A stretch of 64,000 nt of DNA from Halobacteriales archaeon QH_7_66_36 (GCA_003021175.1 PXQV01000012.1:179671-243670), one strand, 5' to 3'; numbered from the stretch's first letter, positions 1 to 9,569 are shown. Numbers and translations are program-made. Notes: generated by a model not told the origin, from the sequence alone.

Positions 1-926
1 GCGAACCGCGTGGCTGCGGAGCCGCCACGGGATATGTTGCTGGCTGAGCCGGCAACCCGCTCGCTTGCTTCGTTCGCTCACGGAGAGTCGTCGAAATGCT
101 TCGTAGGAAACGAGTTCTCGAATCGGGCGTCGCCTGCTGGCGAAGGGTGGTGGCTCGGGTGAACGCCTCGTCACACGGGGCTCGGAGGGGGTAACTCTCC
201 TCATCGCCACCGGCCGATCCTCCGACGAGCGAGCCACTAAACGTTGCTACTCTGGTCGAGGAGAGGGACGACCGGCGTGCGGCCGTCGCGCCGGCGTCCG
301 AGTACGGACGCACGATGAGCGAGCACCATGGCACAGCGGTGGTGGTGGTTCGGCCCTACCCGTGTCGAACCACCGTGAGCCGCCCCGACACGAAACCGCC
401 GGTCGCACGCGGTGGGGGTGGTATGCGGCGCGCGACCGGAGCGGGCCACACCGGTTCTGCCGGCGTCGGGCTGGGGGGTGACGACCGACGCCGACGAATC
501 GGCACCGTCGTTCGGCCCGCGGCCGCGGTCGGTTTCACTTCGGGACATACGACGGTATGCGCCGGAGCCGTCTGTGTCGTTCCCCGAACATGTTCGTCCC
601 CACATGCAGGACGGACTGGTTACGAGAGCGTGGGCTACGGGGAGAACGTGTAGGGTGACCGGGCGAGGCGGGGGGTAGGGTAGGTGGGGGGTGAGTCGGC
701 CGGTTTCGGCACAGGCCCGGTTCACGTCGCGTCCACCGACCGACTGGGCTGGGACGCCAACAAGGTGTACAAGCCACATCCGATTAAGAACGTCCCCTAA
801 GCTGTTTGGGAACGAGGGTCATATTCGTCGCTGGCATCGAGCACACGGCGGATCGACGGCGAAGTAACTGGATCGGATCGGAGCATTCGCCTCCGAACCC
901 CCGACACTTTGGGGACGACGGGAATC
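1..926. other. Gene-free stretch at window start
   Basis: I see no convincing gene here. Open frames exist on both strands (the longest at 237-779, minus), but they are Arg/Pro/Thr/Gly-rich, carry no recognisable motif and look like chance frames in very GC-rich DNA. The stretch has G-runs near 470-480 and 660-690. The first 130 bases resemble decayed haloarchaeal intergenic DNA. A structured RNA cannot be excluded by eye. Confidence 0.4.
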
Positions 927-1790
927 TCACTCGTCCCACGCGGCCATCGCGGCGTGCGTCTCGGCGACCGACCGGACGCCGGCCGCGTCCAGCGTCCCCC
1001 GCTCGGTGACGACGGCCGCGACCAACGCCGGCGGCGTCCGGTCGAAGGTTCGGTCGTGCACCGCGACGGCCGCGCTCCCGTCGTACAGGGCTGTCGGATC
1101 GCGCGGCTCCAGGTCGGGGTCGGTCGTCCCCGCCGGCGCGACTTTCGCCGCCGCGCAGACGGCGAGCAGCGGGACGCCTGCCCGGGCCGCGACGGTCGCA
1201 GCGGTTCGGGTGCCGACTTTGTTGACGACGCTCCCGTCGGAGAGGACAGCGTCCGCGCCGACGAGCACGGCGTCGACCGGTTTGGCCGCGAGTAGGTCGG
1301 CGACCGCAGCGTCCGGCGCGAGCGTGACCGTCGGTGTGTCGTCACGGCGCGCCAGCCGTTCGGCCGCCTCGCTCCCCTCGCCGCCCGGCCGCGATTCGAG
1401 GACGGACACGCGCCCGAGGTCGGCGCGGCCGAGTGCGTCGAGCACGGTGCCAGACCGCGAGAGCGTGAGCACCGACGGTCCGTCGAGTTCGGCAGCGGCG
1501 TTCGCGGCGGCGGCTTCGGCTGCCGTCTCGGCCTGCTCGCGGACCGCCGCCGCACGCTCCGCGACGGCTGCCGGCGTCCGGGCTTCGGCGTCGGCCATCA
1601 CCCGGTTGATCCGGTTGGCGACCGCGTGCATCGACGGGCGAGCGTCGCGGAGGTCGCGGGCGAGGGCCGCGACCGCGTCGTACTCGTCGGCCGCCGCCGC
1701 GCGCTCGCGGAGCGCGTCGAGCGCGAACCGAGAGAGCCACGCCGAGCCGTGGTCGGTGTCGGCCCGGAGCGTCGTAACGGGATCGTCCAT
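927..1790 (-). CDS. eIF-2B alpha/beta/delta-family protein
   Basis: A 287-residue member of the eIF2B alpha/beta/delta superfamily, which in archaea also includes ribose-1,5-bisphosphate isomerase and methylthioribose-phosphate isomerase. The N-terminal third is helical and Ala/Arg-rich. The C-terminal part is the Rossmann-like half, with segments such as DAVLVGADAVLSDGSVVNKVGT and VPLLAVCAAAKVAP that are typical of the family's ligand site. The start is taken at the ATG (MDDPVTT); the frame stays open upstream, but that reading is unlike protein. It is divergent from the phosphodiesterase at 1848, 57 bases away. Whether it acts in translation or as a sugar-phosphate isomerase cannot be decided from sequence alone. 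Confidence 0.85.
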   Translation of the reverse strand: MDDPVTTLRADTDHGSAWLSRFALDALRERAAAADEYDAVAALARDLRDARPSMHAVANRINRVMADAEARTPAAVAERAAAVREQAETAAEAAAANAAAELDGPSVLTLSRSGTVLDALGRADLGRVSVLESRPGGEGSEAAERLARRDDTPTVTLAPDAAVADLLAAKPVDAVLVGADAVLSDGSVVNKVGTRTAATVAARAGVPLLAVCAAAKVAPAGTTDPDLEPRDPTALYDGSAAVAVHDRTFDRTPPALVAAVVTERGTLDAAGVRSVAETHAAMAAWDE

Positions 1791-1847
1791 GTCCGAGCGG
1801 CGGGTGCCGGCGCGGAAGCTTTTGCGATCGGACGCGTACGGTCGCGT

Positions 1848-2345
1848 ATGCGACTGGTCGTCATGGGCGACACGCACGTTCCGTCCCGCGAGGCGGCGAT
1901 CCCCGACTGGGTGGTCGACGAGATGCGCGCGGCCGACCACGTGATACACACGGGGGATTTCGACTCCGCGGACGCGCTCGCGACCGTCCGCGAGTACGCG
2001 CCCGACCTCACCGCTGTCGTCGGCAACATCGACCCGCGAAACCTCGACCTTCCGGCGGTTGCCACGCTCGACGCCGAGGGCGTCCGGTTCGTCGTCACCC
2101 ACGGCACCGGCGAGCTCGCCACCTACGACGACCGCGTGGCACGCATCACGGACGAGCACGCGGCCGACGACCGGCTCACGGTCGGCATCTCGGGCCACAC
2201 CCACCAGCGCCGCGACGAGACGCACGGCGGCTACCGGCTGCTCAATCCGGGCAGCGCCACCGGTGCCGACCCCGCGCCGGACGCCTCTATCATGACTGTC
2301 GACGCCGCCGACGGTGAGGTGAGCGTGGAGACACACGTCGCGTGA
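1848..2345 (+). CDS. YfcE/MJ0936-type metallophosphoesterase
   Basis: A 165-residue calcineurin-like phosphoesterase of the YfcE/MJ0936 type. The dinuclear metal ligands are all visible in order: GDTHVP near residue 7, HTGDFD near 38, GNID near 62, THG near 85 and GHTH near 118. The LLNPGSAT segment near 135 is characteristic of the subfamily. Such enzymes hydrolyse phosphodiesters in vitro; the physiological substrate is usually unknown. The ATG at 1848 was chosen because the metal motif follows within seven residues, as in homologues. It is convergent with hisE. Confidence 0.9.
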   Translation: MRLVVMGDTHVPSREAAIPDWVVDEMRAADHVIHTGDFDSADALATVREYAPDLTAVVGNIDPRNLDLPAVATLDAEGVRFVVTHGTGELATYDDRVARITDEHAADDRLTVGISGHTHQRRDETHGGYRLLNPGSATGADPAPDASIMTVDAADGEVSVETHVA

Positions 2346-2372
2346 GGCTGGGCGGCGACAGATCGAACGCCG

Positions 2373-2669
2373 TCAGCGCCGCGACTCCAGTTCGGCGAGC
2401 AGGTCCGACAGGTCCATCTCCTTCATCGAAAGCAGAACGAGCAGGTGGTACACGTAGTCGGCGGCTTCGGCGGCCAGCTCCTCGTTGTCGTCGTCTTTCG
2501 CCGCCAGCAGTAGCTCCGTCGCCTCCTCGCCGAGCTTCTCCAGCACGTAGTTCTCCCCCTTCTCGTGGGTAAACAGCCGGGTTGTGTAGGAGTCCTCCGG
2601 GAGTTCGGCCTTCCGCGATTCGATCACCTCGAACAGCTCTCGGAGCACGTCCGCGTCGGCGTCACTCAT
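2373..2669 (-). CDS. hisE: Phosphoribosyl-ATP pyrophosphatase HisE
   Basis: A 98-residue single-domain HisE, which hydrolyses phosphoribosyl-ATP to phosphoribosyl-AMP in histidine synthesis. The all-alpha MazG-like signature is present: EKGENYVLEKLGEEATELLLAAK, then an acidic stretch and EAADYVYHLLVLL; the EExxE and ExxD acidic residues bind Mg2+. Its start overlaps the stop of the upstream DUF151 gene by eight bases (2662-2669), indicating translational coupling. It is a free-standing protein, not fused to HisI. Confidence 0.95.
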   Translation of the reverse strand: MSDADADVLRELFEVIESRKAELPEDSYTTRLFTHEKGENYVLEKLGEEATELLLAAKDDDNEELAAEAADYVYHLLVLLSMKEMDLSDLLAELESRR

Positions 2670-3111
2670 CGGTCACGACCTCGCGGATGTCGGAGAGCTC
2701 CTCGAACTCCGCGGGCAGCTCTTTGCCGGCGTCGAACACGTCGGGGGCGACGCCGATGGGAGCATTCGTCCGCGCGGCGAGCGCGAGCGCGTCGGAAGGG
2801 CGCGCGTCGACGACGACCCCCTCGCGCGGCGTGTCGAGGTGGAGGTCGGCGATGTAGGTGCCGTCGCGGAGATCCGTGATCTCGACGCGCTCGACCCGGC
2901 CGCCCAGTTCCTCCGTCACGTCCAACAGCAGGTCGTGGGTGAGCGGGCGGCCGATGTCGGCCGCGTCGAGGCCGCGCCGAACCGCCATCGCCTCGTCGAA
3001 GCCGACGAAGATGGGGAGCAGCGACTCCGCCGTCTCGACCCCGACCAGCACGACCGGGACGGTGCCGGACGGGGTGTTCGCGACCTTTACCCCGTCGATG
3101 AAGGCGTCCAT
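2662..3111 (-). CDS. DUF151 / bifunctional-nuclease-family protein
   Basis: A 149-residue DUF151 protein, the family named after a plant nuclease with DNase and RNase activity. The family core is clear: an N-terminal beta strand, VPVVLVGVETAESLLPIFVG, then RPLTHDLLLDVTEELG and the conserved DARPSDALALAARTNAPI near residue 100. The ATG at 3111 (MDAFIDG) is preferred because 18 in-frame upstream codons are Arg/Pro-rich and unlike the family. It lies directly upstream of hisE with an overlap and 31 bases downstream of pdxT, so the three may be co-transcribed. A biochemical role in archaea is not established. Confidence 0.85.
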   Translation of the reverse strand: MDAFIDGVKVANTPSGTVPVVLVGVETAESLLPIFVGFDEAMAVRRGLDAADIGRPLTHDLLLDVTEELGGRVERVEITDLRDGTYIADLHLDTPREGVVVDARPSDALALAARTNAPIGVAPDVFDAGKELPAEFEELSDIREVVTDE

Positions 3112-3142
3112 AGCAGGGGGAAGTGGGCCGGCGGTAAGCCGA

Positions 3143-3766
3143 TTACGGCTCTGCCGGCTCGCCACTCGCTGCCGTCCGCTCGGCCGAACCGAAGAAGGCC
3201 AGTTCGTGGACGCGGAAGTCGTCGGTCAGCTCCGGGTGGAAGGAGGTGGCGGTGACCGGGCCCTGCCGGACCGCCACGGGGCGGTCGTCCCACTCCGCGA
3301 GCAGCTCCACGTCGTCGCCGACCTCGTCGATGACCGGCGCACGGATGAAGACGGCCGGGAACGGCTCGTCAAGACCGTCGACCGACAGCGGCGCTTCAAA
3401 GGAGTCGGCCTGCCGGCCGAACGCGTTCCGGTCGACCGTCGCGTCGAGCAGGTCGAGCGTCGCCACGCGGTCGTCGTTCGCGTCCGTCGCGGCGACGATG
3501 AGCCCCGCACACGTCGCAAGCACGGGTTTGCCGGCGTCGACGTGAGCGCGTATCTCGGCGTCGATACCCTCCTCGGCGAGGAGCGTAGAGATAGTCGTCG
3601 ACTCGCCGCCGGGCATCAGGAGCACGTCACAGCCCGGGACGATACCCGCGTCGCGGATCTCGACGACATCGGCGTCGCGGCCGTACCGTTCGGCCGCCCG
3701 ACGGATGGCTACCGCGTGTTCGGTCACGTCACCCTGCACCGCGATGACGCCAGCCTTGAAAGTCAT
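3143..3766 (-). CDS. pdxT: Pyridoxal 5'-phosphate synthase glutaminase subunit PdxT
   Basis: A 207-residue class I glutamine amidotransferase that supplies ammonia to the PdxS synthase in DXP-independent vitamin B6 synthesis. PdxT hallmarks are present: GVIAVQGDVTEH at the N-terminus, MPGGESTT near residue 52 (oxyanion region), the nucleophile Cys in LATCAGLIV near 85, and the His/Glu pair in SFHPELTDD near 180. Family length is about 190-210, so it appears complete. The partner pdxS is not in this window. Confidence 0.95.
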   Translation of the reverse strand: MTFKAGVIAVQGDVTEHAVAIRRAAERYGRDADVVEIRDAGIVPGCDVLLMPGGESTTISTLLAEEGIDAEIRAHVDAGKPVLATCAGLIVAATDANDDRVATLDLLDATVDRNAFGRQADSFEAPLSVDGLDEPFPAVFIRAPVIDEVGDDVELLAEWDDRPVAVRQGPVTATSFHPELTDDFRVHELAFFGSAERTAASGEPAEP

Positions 3767-3809
3767 GACGCTCGATACGTGACGGACGGCGAAAAGGGCG
3801 ACGACCGGC

Positions 3810-3971
3810 CTACGCGACGACGTTCAACACGAGGACGAACGCGCCGAACAGGAGCCCGAAGGCGACGACGGTGCGCGGGTCGATGGTCGGCGAGTTGCGG
3901 TCCTCGCTGTCGAAGTACCGAACGAGCCCGGCAGAGGACATCAGCCCCCCGGAGTTCTGACCACTGCTCAT
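3810..3971 (-). CDS. secG: Preprotein translocase subunit Sec61-beta
   Basis: A 53-residue Sec61 beta subunit of the SecYE-beta translocon. It has the archaeal layout: a short hydrophilic N-terminus ([20 protein letters not shown]), then a [23 protein letters not shown] tail-anchor helix running to the stop codon. The ATG at 3971 was preferred; 13 upstream in-frame codons do not match the family. It stands alone, divergent from the thioredoxin gene at 4091. Confidence 0.9.
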   Translation of the reverse strand: MSSGQNSGGLMSSAGLVRYFDSEDRNSPTIDPRTVVAFGLLFGAFVLVLNVVA

Positions 3972-4090
3972 ACGCCTTGTTCCGAGGTAGGCGGTGTAAG
4001 TCTTCCGCATCCACCGGGCGACCGGACCGTGTGCGACCGGCGAGCAGGTGGGAAAAGCTTTACAGCGCGGATCGATTACCGACGTTCGGT

Positions 4091-4357
4091 ATGAGTGTCA
4101 ACCTGAAGGACTTCTACGCCGACTGGTGTGGCCCGTGCAAGACGCAGGACCCGATCCTCGAAGAGGTCGAGGAGGAGTATCCGGACGTGAGCTTCGAGAA
4201 GGTGAACGTCGACGAGGAGCAGGACGTCGCCAACGAGTATCAGGTGCGGTCGCTCCCGACGCTCGTCATCGAGAACGACGACGGCATCGTCCAGCGGTTC
4301 GTCGGCGTCACACAGCGCGACGACATCGAGGACGCCCTGCAGGAAGCCGGCGCGTAA
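4091..4357 (+). CDS. Thioredoxin-fold protein
   Basis: An 88-residue small thioredoxin/glutaredoxin-like protein. The redox motif WCGPCK sits at residues 12-17, and the cis-proline segment [11 protein letters not shown] lies near residue 55. It is shorter than the usual 105-110 residue thioredoxin because the first beta-alpha unit is nearly absent, a form common in haloarchaea. The ATG at 4091 starts directly into the first core strand ([12 protein letters not shown]). A TTTACA box about 30 bases upstream fits a leaderless transcript. It precedes a rhodanese gene on the same strand. Confidence 0.9.
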   Translation: MSVNLKDFYADWCGPCKTQDPILEEVEEEYPDVSFEKVNVDEEQDVANEYQVRSLPTLVIENDDGIVQRFVGVTQRDDIEDALQEAGA

Positions 4358-4394
4358 CCCGGTAGCTTAATTTCTCGACGCGGCACCGACACGT

Positions 4395-4757
4395 ATGGAC
4401 GGCGAAATATCGGTCGCGGAGCTGTCTGATCTCATCGAGAGCGGCGACGACGTCGAGGTGGTCGACATCCGACCGCCGGGGGCGTTCACGCGGGAACACA
4501 TCCCGGGGAGCCGAAACATCCCGTTCGCGGAGCTACCGAACCGCGTCGAGGAGCTGAACGGTGCCGACCGCGTCATCACCGTCTGTCCGCACGGGAAGGC
4601 GTCCGTGCAGGCCGCGCGACTCGTCGGCTCCTACGAGGGAACCGACGGCACCGTCGAGTCGCTCGCGGAGGGTATCGACGGCTGGCGTGAGGCCGACGGC
4701 CCGTTAGAGAGCGACGGGGCGACGAACGACGGTCCCGAGCCGGACGCGCCGTTCTGA
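4395..4757 (+). CDS. Rhodanese-like sulfurtransferase domain protein
   Basis: A single rhodanese domain of 120 residues. Diagnostic segments are VVDIRPPGAFTREHIPGSRNIPF near residues 20-43 and the active loop VCPHGKAS near 64-71, whose Cys would carry a persulfide. The C-terminal 20 residues are an acidic halophilic tail. A TTAATT box at 4366-4371, about 26 bases before the ATG, fits a leaderless promoter. Adjacency to thioredoxin suggests sulfur transfer or redox work, but the substrate is unknown. Confidence 0.9.
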   Translation: MDGEISVAELSDLIESGDDVEVVDIRPPGAFTREHIPGSRNIPFAELPNRVEELNGADRVITVCPHGKASVQAARLVGSYEGTDGTVESLAEGIDGWREADGPLESDGATNDGPEPDAPF

Positions 4758-4805
4758 CGGCGTCGCTGCTCGGATGCACTGACAGCCGGGGATCACGGCA
4801 GAAGG

Positions 4806-5126
<321 letters not shown>

Positions 5127-5153
5127 TTAAACACTGTCGGGAGGAAGCACGCG

Positions 5154-7343
5154 CTACGAACGACTGCGACCGACTATCTCGTCGGCGAGCGCGACCGCCT
5201 CGTCGGCCTCCGTCTCGCCGACGCCGTCGGCGTACGTCGCCCGTTCGTAGAGGCGCGCGACACGGCGGACGCGCTCGTCGCCGACGGCCGCGGCGTACGC
5301 GCGAACCGTCTCGCCGCTGCGGCGCGGCCGGCTCTGTCGCGAGAGCGCGTACTCGACCCGGTCGTAGGCCCGGCGCGTGTCGGTCACGGGGTCCGACCGC
5401 GGCTGGTAGCGGAGCCACACCGCACGGTAGACGCGGTCGGTGAGTCCAGTCTGGCGCGCGCCGGCCGCGGCCCCGAGTGCGACCACCGCGCCGAGCGCTA
5501 ACTGCTCGCGCGGCGGCAGCGACGGCAGGTCGATGCCGCCACTCGTGTCGCCGTCACCGCCCGCTGGCTCTCCGGCCTCGGTCAGCCGCCGGCTCACCCC
5601 CGGCGTCTCTTCGGTCTGTATCGCGCCCGCGTCCGCCGTCGCGTTACTCGTCGACGTCTCGCCGCTCTCGGTCGGCGTGGCCGACCACTCCTCCGGGCCG
5701 GTCTCGTCGGTGTCGACGTTCGACTCGTTGAGCGCGCGCGCCTCGCTGATGCGGTCGCTCTCCGCGGCGCGACGGGGGCCGCCCGGCGTCGGGTCGAACC
5801 GGAACCAGCCGTGCTCCGGGAAGAACACCTCAGCCCACGCGTGGGCGTCGAGACCGCGCGCGACCCAGCGGCGCTCGCCGACCCGCTCACCGGGCGTGTA
5901 CCCCACCGTGAACCGCGCTGGGATACCCTGCGTCCGGAGCATGACCGCCATGGTGGTGGCGAAGTACGTGCAGTAGCCGGCGTCCATCTCGAAGAGGAAG
6001 GCGTCGGCGACGTTGCCCGACGGCTTCGACACGTCGAGCGAGTAGTCGTAGCTGTTCGCGAGCCACTGTTCGAGGACGCGCGCCGTGTCGTAGGGGTTCT
6101 CCGCGTTGGCGGTGACACGGGCCGTCCGCTCGGCCACGCGGTCGGGGAGATTGCCCGGGAGCGCGGTGTACCGGTTCAGGATGTCGTCGGGGTAGTCGGT
6201 TCCCGCGCGCCGCAACCTCTGCGGCCCGGCCGAAGGGATCCGCGACTCGACGGTGTATGATTCGCCGTCGGTGAAGCTTCGAACGGGGCTGACGCTCCCG
6301 TCCGAAAGCACGTCCGCGCCGGTGTCGCTCTGTTCGACGACGTACGGCCGCCACAGCGCCGGCATGTTCCCCATGCGACCTTCCAGCCGAACCGTCTGTT
6401 GGACCCGTCGGCTGTCGCCGGGCGGCGCGTCGAGCGTCTCGCCGTCGTACGGCTGCGTCTCGCCGGTTCGCACCCAGCCGTCGCCGGTGAACCGGTCGAA
6501 CGACCCGACTCGCCAGTACCCCCCGACGTCGCTCTCGACGGTGAACCGCACCGCCGGCGACAGCGAGATGCTCCCCTGCACCTCGATCTGCTCTGCGCTG
6601 CCGAGCAGATTCGCCTCGGTCGTCCCGCCGCTGCCGAAGTCGGCGTCGAAGCCGTCGATGCCAACGTTCAGTTGTCCCGGCACGAGGTCGACGGCGCTCG
6701 TCGTCGCGACGACGGCACCGAGACCGACCAACACGTCGCGGCGGGCGTCGTCGACAGCGACCGACTCCGTCGTGCGCGTCGTGTCACCGAAGCCGGCCGC
6801 TCCGGCCACCCCGACCGCGCCGACGAGCGTCGTCGCCGGACCGGCGTCGCCCGTGAGGACGAGCAGGCCGAGCGTCGCCCCGGCGACGGCCGCGCCCGAC
6901 AGATAGTGCCGACGGAGGGCGAGATACCACGCGAACATCGTCGGACCGGGGGTGATCGCGAGCGCCCAGACGCCCGCGTTGACGATGCGGAGGATCGACA
7001 GCCCGGACAGCATCGAGATAGCGTCGGCGACGATTGGGCCAAGCGCCTCGTAGGGATCGATGGCCGCCGGAAGCGTCGTGAAATAGTAGTAGCTGCCGGC
7101 GGCGAGCAGCGCGACCGTCACCGCGGCGGCGGTTCGGGGCCGGACGAGCCGAGAGAGGACGGTCGCCACGAGCAGCGACCCGGCGAGCGCGAGCGCGAAC
7201 TGCGACGGCTCGCCCGCGACCGTGACGATGTACCGGAGCACGCTCAGATACGTCGCCATCGTCAGGCCGACCGCCGCCGTCGCGAGCAGTCGGCCGGCGT
7301 CGACATCGCCCACGACCGGGAGCCGGCGCGTCGCCGTGCTCAC
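5154..7343 (-). CDS. Membrane transglutaminase-like protein (TgpA/DUF3488 plus DUF4129)
   Basis: A 729-residue membrane protein with a block of about seven hydrophobic helices in residues 15-215, an extracytoplasmic region holding a transglutaminase-like domain, one helix near 615-630, and a cytoplasmic C-terminal DUF4129 tail. The papain-like triad is visible: Cys in DAGYCTYFATTMAVML near 457, His in DAHAWAEVFF near 500 and Asp in FRFDPTPG near 515. Its start overlaps the DUF58 stop by ATGA (7340-7343), and MoxR is upstream, the well-known MoxR-DUF58-TgpA arrangement. The family is inferred to process or modify surface proteins; the substrate is unknown. Confidence 0.92.
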   Translation of the reverse strand: MSTATRRLPVVGDVDAGRLLATAAVGLTMATYLSVLRYIVTVAGEPSQFALALAGSLLVATVLSRLVRPRTAAAVTVALLAAGSYYYFTTLPAAIDPYEALGPIVADAISMLSGLSILRIVNAGVWALAITPGPTMFAWYLALRRHYLSGAAVAGATLGLLVLTGDAGPATTLVGAVGVAGAAGFGDTTRTTESVAVDDARRDVLVGLGAVVATTSAVDLVPGQLNVGIDGFDADFGSGGTTEANLLGSAEQIEVQGSISLSPAVRFTVESDVGGYWRVGSFDRFTGDGWVRTGETQPYDGETLDAPPGDSRRVQQTVRLEGRMGNMPALWRPYVVEQSDTGADVLSDGSVSPVRSFTDGESYTVESRIPSAGPQRLRRAGTDYPDDILNRYTALPGNLPDRVAERTARVTANAENPYDTARVLEQWLANSYDYSLDVSKPSGNVADAFLFEMDAGYCTYFATTMAVMLRTQGIPARFTVGYTPGERVGERRWVARGLDAHAWAEVFFPEHGWFRFDPTPGGPRRAAESDRISEARALNESNVDTDETGPEEWSATPTESGETSTSNATADAGAIQTEETPGVSRRLTEAGEPAGGDGDTSGGIDLPSLPPREQLALGAVVALGAAAGARQTGLTDRVYRAVWLRYQPRSDPVTDTRRAYDRVEYALSRQSRPRRSGETVRAYAAAVGDERVRRVARLYERATYADGVGETEADEAVALADEIVGRSRS

Positions 7344-8311
7344 TGTGCGGCCACCTCCGTCGCGGCGTTCGTCTCTCCCTCCCGTCCGCCCCGCAACTCC
7401 GCGTACGGGAACGACTGCCCCTCCAGTTCGACGGTCACCGCGTCTACCGTCGCAGTCACCCGCACGTCGCCGTCGGCTCCGACCTGTCCGGAGCCGGTGC
7501 GGGCGAGCAGGTCGAGCGCCTCGTCGCGCCCCTCGGAGCCGCGGCCGCGGTCGGTGAAGCCGCCGGGCGTGACCACCTCGACCGCGACGCCGGCATCGAG
7601 CAGGTGGACGACGATGCTCGCGGTCGCGCTCGCCATCGCATCCGCACGGCCGGCGGCCGCCTCGGCGACGACCGTCACCGCGCCCTCGTCGGGCGTGGCG
7701 TACTCCGTGACGACCAACTCGCCCGGCTCTCGCTTCGCGGACGATTTCCAGTGGACGTTGCGGAGCGGGTCCCCGGGCGCGTACTCGCGCAGCGAGTCGA
7801 AGGCGTCGCGCTCGGGCGACCCCGCCCGGTCCACGAGACCCCGAAACGTCCGGTTCGGCGTCAGCGGCTCGACGTCCGGATACACCAGCGCCTCGGTCTC
7901 GCCGCCGGCGGTCGTCCGGCGGACCAGCAGGCCGAACGCATCCGTCTCGCGGACCGTCGCCGGCCCGAGCGTCTGTGGGCCGCGCTCGCGTAGCTTCACC
8001 GTGTAGCCGTCCGCCGTCGACGCGACCCGCGAGAGACCGTCGCCGAGTGCGTCCGTCACGGTCGCGCGGCCGCCGGTCGATGGCCGAAGCTCGATGTCTC
8101 GCGTCTCACCCGGGAACCCGGGCGCGGGCTTTCGCCGGACGACCGTCGGGTCGTCGCGGCGACGGAGCGTGATCCACGCGTAGCCGAGCGCGACCAGCGC
8201 CGGGCCGGCGACCGCGTTCAGCGACCGCGGGCCGGAGTGAGCGGCGAACGCCACTGCCGCGAGCATGACCGCGACCGCGCCGTAGCCGCGTCGGGTCGGC
8301 CGCACGGTCAC
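7340..8311 (-). CDS. DUF58 domain-containing protein
   Basis: A 323-residue DUF58 protein. Two N-terminal hydrophobic segments (GAVAVMLAAVAFAAH and GPALVALGYAWITL) precede the soluble part. The DUF58 hallmark REYAPGDPLRNVHWKSSAKR lies near residue 180, followed by a von Willebrand A-like fold. The start is a GTG at 8311 whose GTGA overlaps the MoxR stop (8308-8311); an in-frame GTG six bases further on is the alternative. The downstream end overlaps the transglutaminase ATG, so the three genes are translationally coupled. It probably forms a complex with the MoxR ATPase. Confidence 0.88.
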   Translation of the reverse strand: MTVRPTRRGYGAVAVMLAAVAFAAHSGPRSLNAVAGPALVALGYAWITLRRRDDPTVVRRKPAPGFPGETRDIELRPSTGGRATVTDALGDGLSRVASTADGYTVKLRERGPQTLGPATVRETDAFGLLVRRTTAGGETEALVYPDVEPLTPNRTFRGLVDRAGSPERDAFDSLREYAPGDPLRNVHWKSSAKREPGELVVTEYATPDEGAVTVVAEAAAGRADAMASATASIVVHLLDAGVAVEVVTPGGFTDRGRGSEGRDEALDLLARTGSGQVGADGDVRVTATVDAVTVELEGQSFPYAELRGGREGETNAATEVAAQ

Positions 8312-9252
8312 TCGACCGGCACGGCAGTGAGCGCGTCCCGGATCAGTTCGCGTTTGGACCCGTCGCGGCCGACGCGCACCCGGTGTGCGAGCACCGACTC
8401 CGCCTCCGACTGCACGTCGTCCGGGATCACGTAGTCGCGGCCGTCGAGCACTGCCCGGCCCTGTGCGGCCCGCAACAGCGAGATGGAGCCACGTGGCGAG
8501 ACGCCGAGCTGGGCGTTCTCGCGGGTGTACCGCGCCAGCCGGGTCACGTACGACTGGACCGGTTCGCCGACGGTGACCGACGCCGTCGCCCGACGCGCGG
8601 CCACGAGATCCGCCGTCGTCGCCACCGGCTCCAGCGTCTCGATTGGGTGGTCGCCGACGACGCGGCCCAACACCTCCTGTTCCTCCTGCTCGTCGGGGTA
8701 GCCGAGGGAGAGCTTCACGGCGAACCGGTCCAGTTCTGCGGCCGGCAGTTCGTACGTGCGGTCGCGCTCGACGCTGTTCTGCGTCGCGACGACGAAGAAG
8801 GGGTCCGGCAGGATTCGCGTCTCGCCGTCGACGGTCACCGTCTCCTCTTCCATGGCCTCCAGCAGCGCGGCCTGTGTCTTCGGCGGCGCGCGATTGATCT
8901 CGTCGCCCAGTACGACGTTCGCGAACACCGGTCCCTCGCGGAACTCGAACTCGCCGGTCTTCTGGTTGAACACGTTCACGCCGGTGATGTCGGCCGGCAG
9001 CAGGTCGGGCGTGAACTGGACGCGGTTGAACGCACACTCGAAGGAGGTGGCGACGGCCCGCGCGAGCATCGTCTTCCCGACGCCGGGCACGTCCTCCAGC
9101 AGGACGTGGCCCCGTCCGAGCAGCGCGATGACGAGATGTTCGACGGCCTGTTCGTTGCCGACGATGACCTCACCGACGTTCTCGACGACGCTCCGTGCGG
9201 TCGCACTCGCGTCCGATACCCCTTCGACTGCCGCCTCTTCGGCGTCGCTCAT
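8308..9252 (-). CDS. MoxR-family AAA+ ATPase
   Basis: A 314-residue AAA+ ATPase of the MoxR group. It shows Walker A (EDVPGVGKTMLA near residue 60), Walker B (VVLGDEINRAPPKTQAALLEAM near 115), sensor 1 (FFVVATQN), an arginine-finger region (LDRFAVKL) and the C-terminal lid with SPRGSISLLRAAQGRA. MoxR proteins act as chaperone-like ATPases for metal-cofactor or surface-complex maturation. The ATG at 9252 (MSDAEEA) fits family length; the open frame upstream is basic and unlike the family. It heads the MoxR-DUF58-transglutaminase operon. Confidence 0.93.
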   Translation of the reverse strand: MSDAEEAAVEGVSDASATARSVVENVGEVIVGNEQAVEHLVIALLGRGHVLLEDVPGVGKTMLARAVATSFECAFNRVQFTPDLLPADITGVNVFNQKTGEFEFREGPVFANVVLGDEINRAPPKTQAALLEAMEEETVTVDGETRILPDPFFVVATQNSVERDRTYELPAAELDRFAVKLSLGYPDEQEEQEVLGRVVGDHPIETLEPVATTADLVAARRATASVTVGEPVQSYVTRLARYTRENAQLGVSPRGSISLLRAAQGRAVLDGRDYVIPDDVQSEAESVLAHRVRVGRDGSKRELIRDALTAVPVE

Positions 9253-9488
9253 CGCCCCTCCGGATGGTGACTCGGTCGCGGTCCTCGTGTGCGCATCCCT
9301 ATCAAGAGGCGTGTCATTAGCCACCACGACGGGCCGCGACGACGTAAGGCTGACTCCTCCGGGTGTCGAGCGCTCAATAGCAGTACGACGCGATACGTTC
9401 TCTCGTCGGGAGCAGTGATTGGCAGTTTGTGGAGACAGCAGCAGCGAACTCAGCATCCGCGAGCGAAGCGGAGGCACGGCTGCGGTTT
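9253..9488. other. Gene-free stretch upstream of the MoxR operon
   Basis: This holds the presumed promoter region of the MoxR operon. Nothing else stands out apart from a small CCGC..GCGG hairpin near 9457-9471. The adjoining 9489-9569 segment is the 3' flank of engB and is described separately. Confidence 0.4.
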
Positions 9489-9569
9489 TTTGATGCAGAT
9501 TTTTGCGAGAAGTGGTGCCCGCAGCGCGGCCGGAGGCCGCGCGGGGAACCCGACGACCAAAGAGGTGCG
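9489..9569 (-). repeat. 3'-flank element, copy A (after engB)
   Basis: Read on the minus strand, this begins directly after the engB stop with CGCACCTCTTT, passes an 8-bp perfect hairpin (arms 9524-9531 and 9535-9542) and ends in the 18-mer GCAAAAATCTGCATCAAA (9489-9506). The same start and end motifs follow the unrelated zinc-ribbon gene at 32691, so this is a dispersed 3' element rather than part of engB. It may be a terminator or mRNA-end processing signal. Confidence 0.65.

Noticed and set aside
237-779. Open frame of 180 codons on the minus strand near the window start
   Set aside because: Composition is Arg/Thr/Pro/Gly-rich, no motif or family resemblance, and overlapping open frames exist on the other strand, as expected by chance in very GC-rich DNA.
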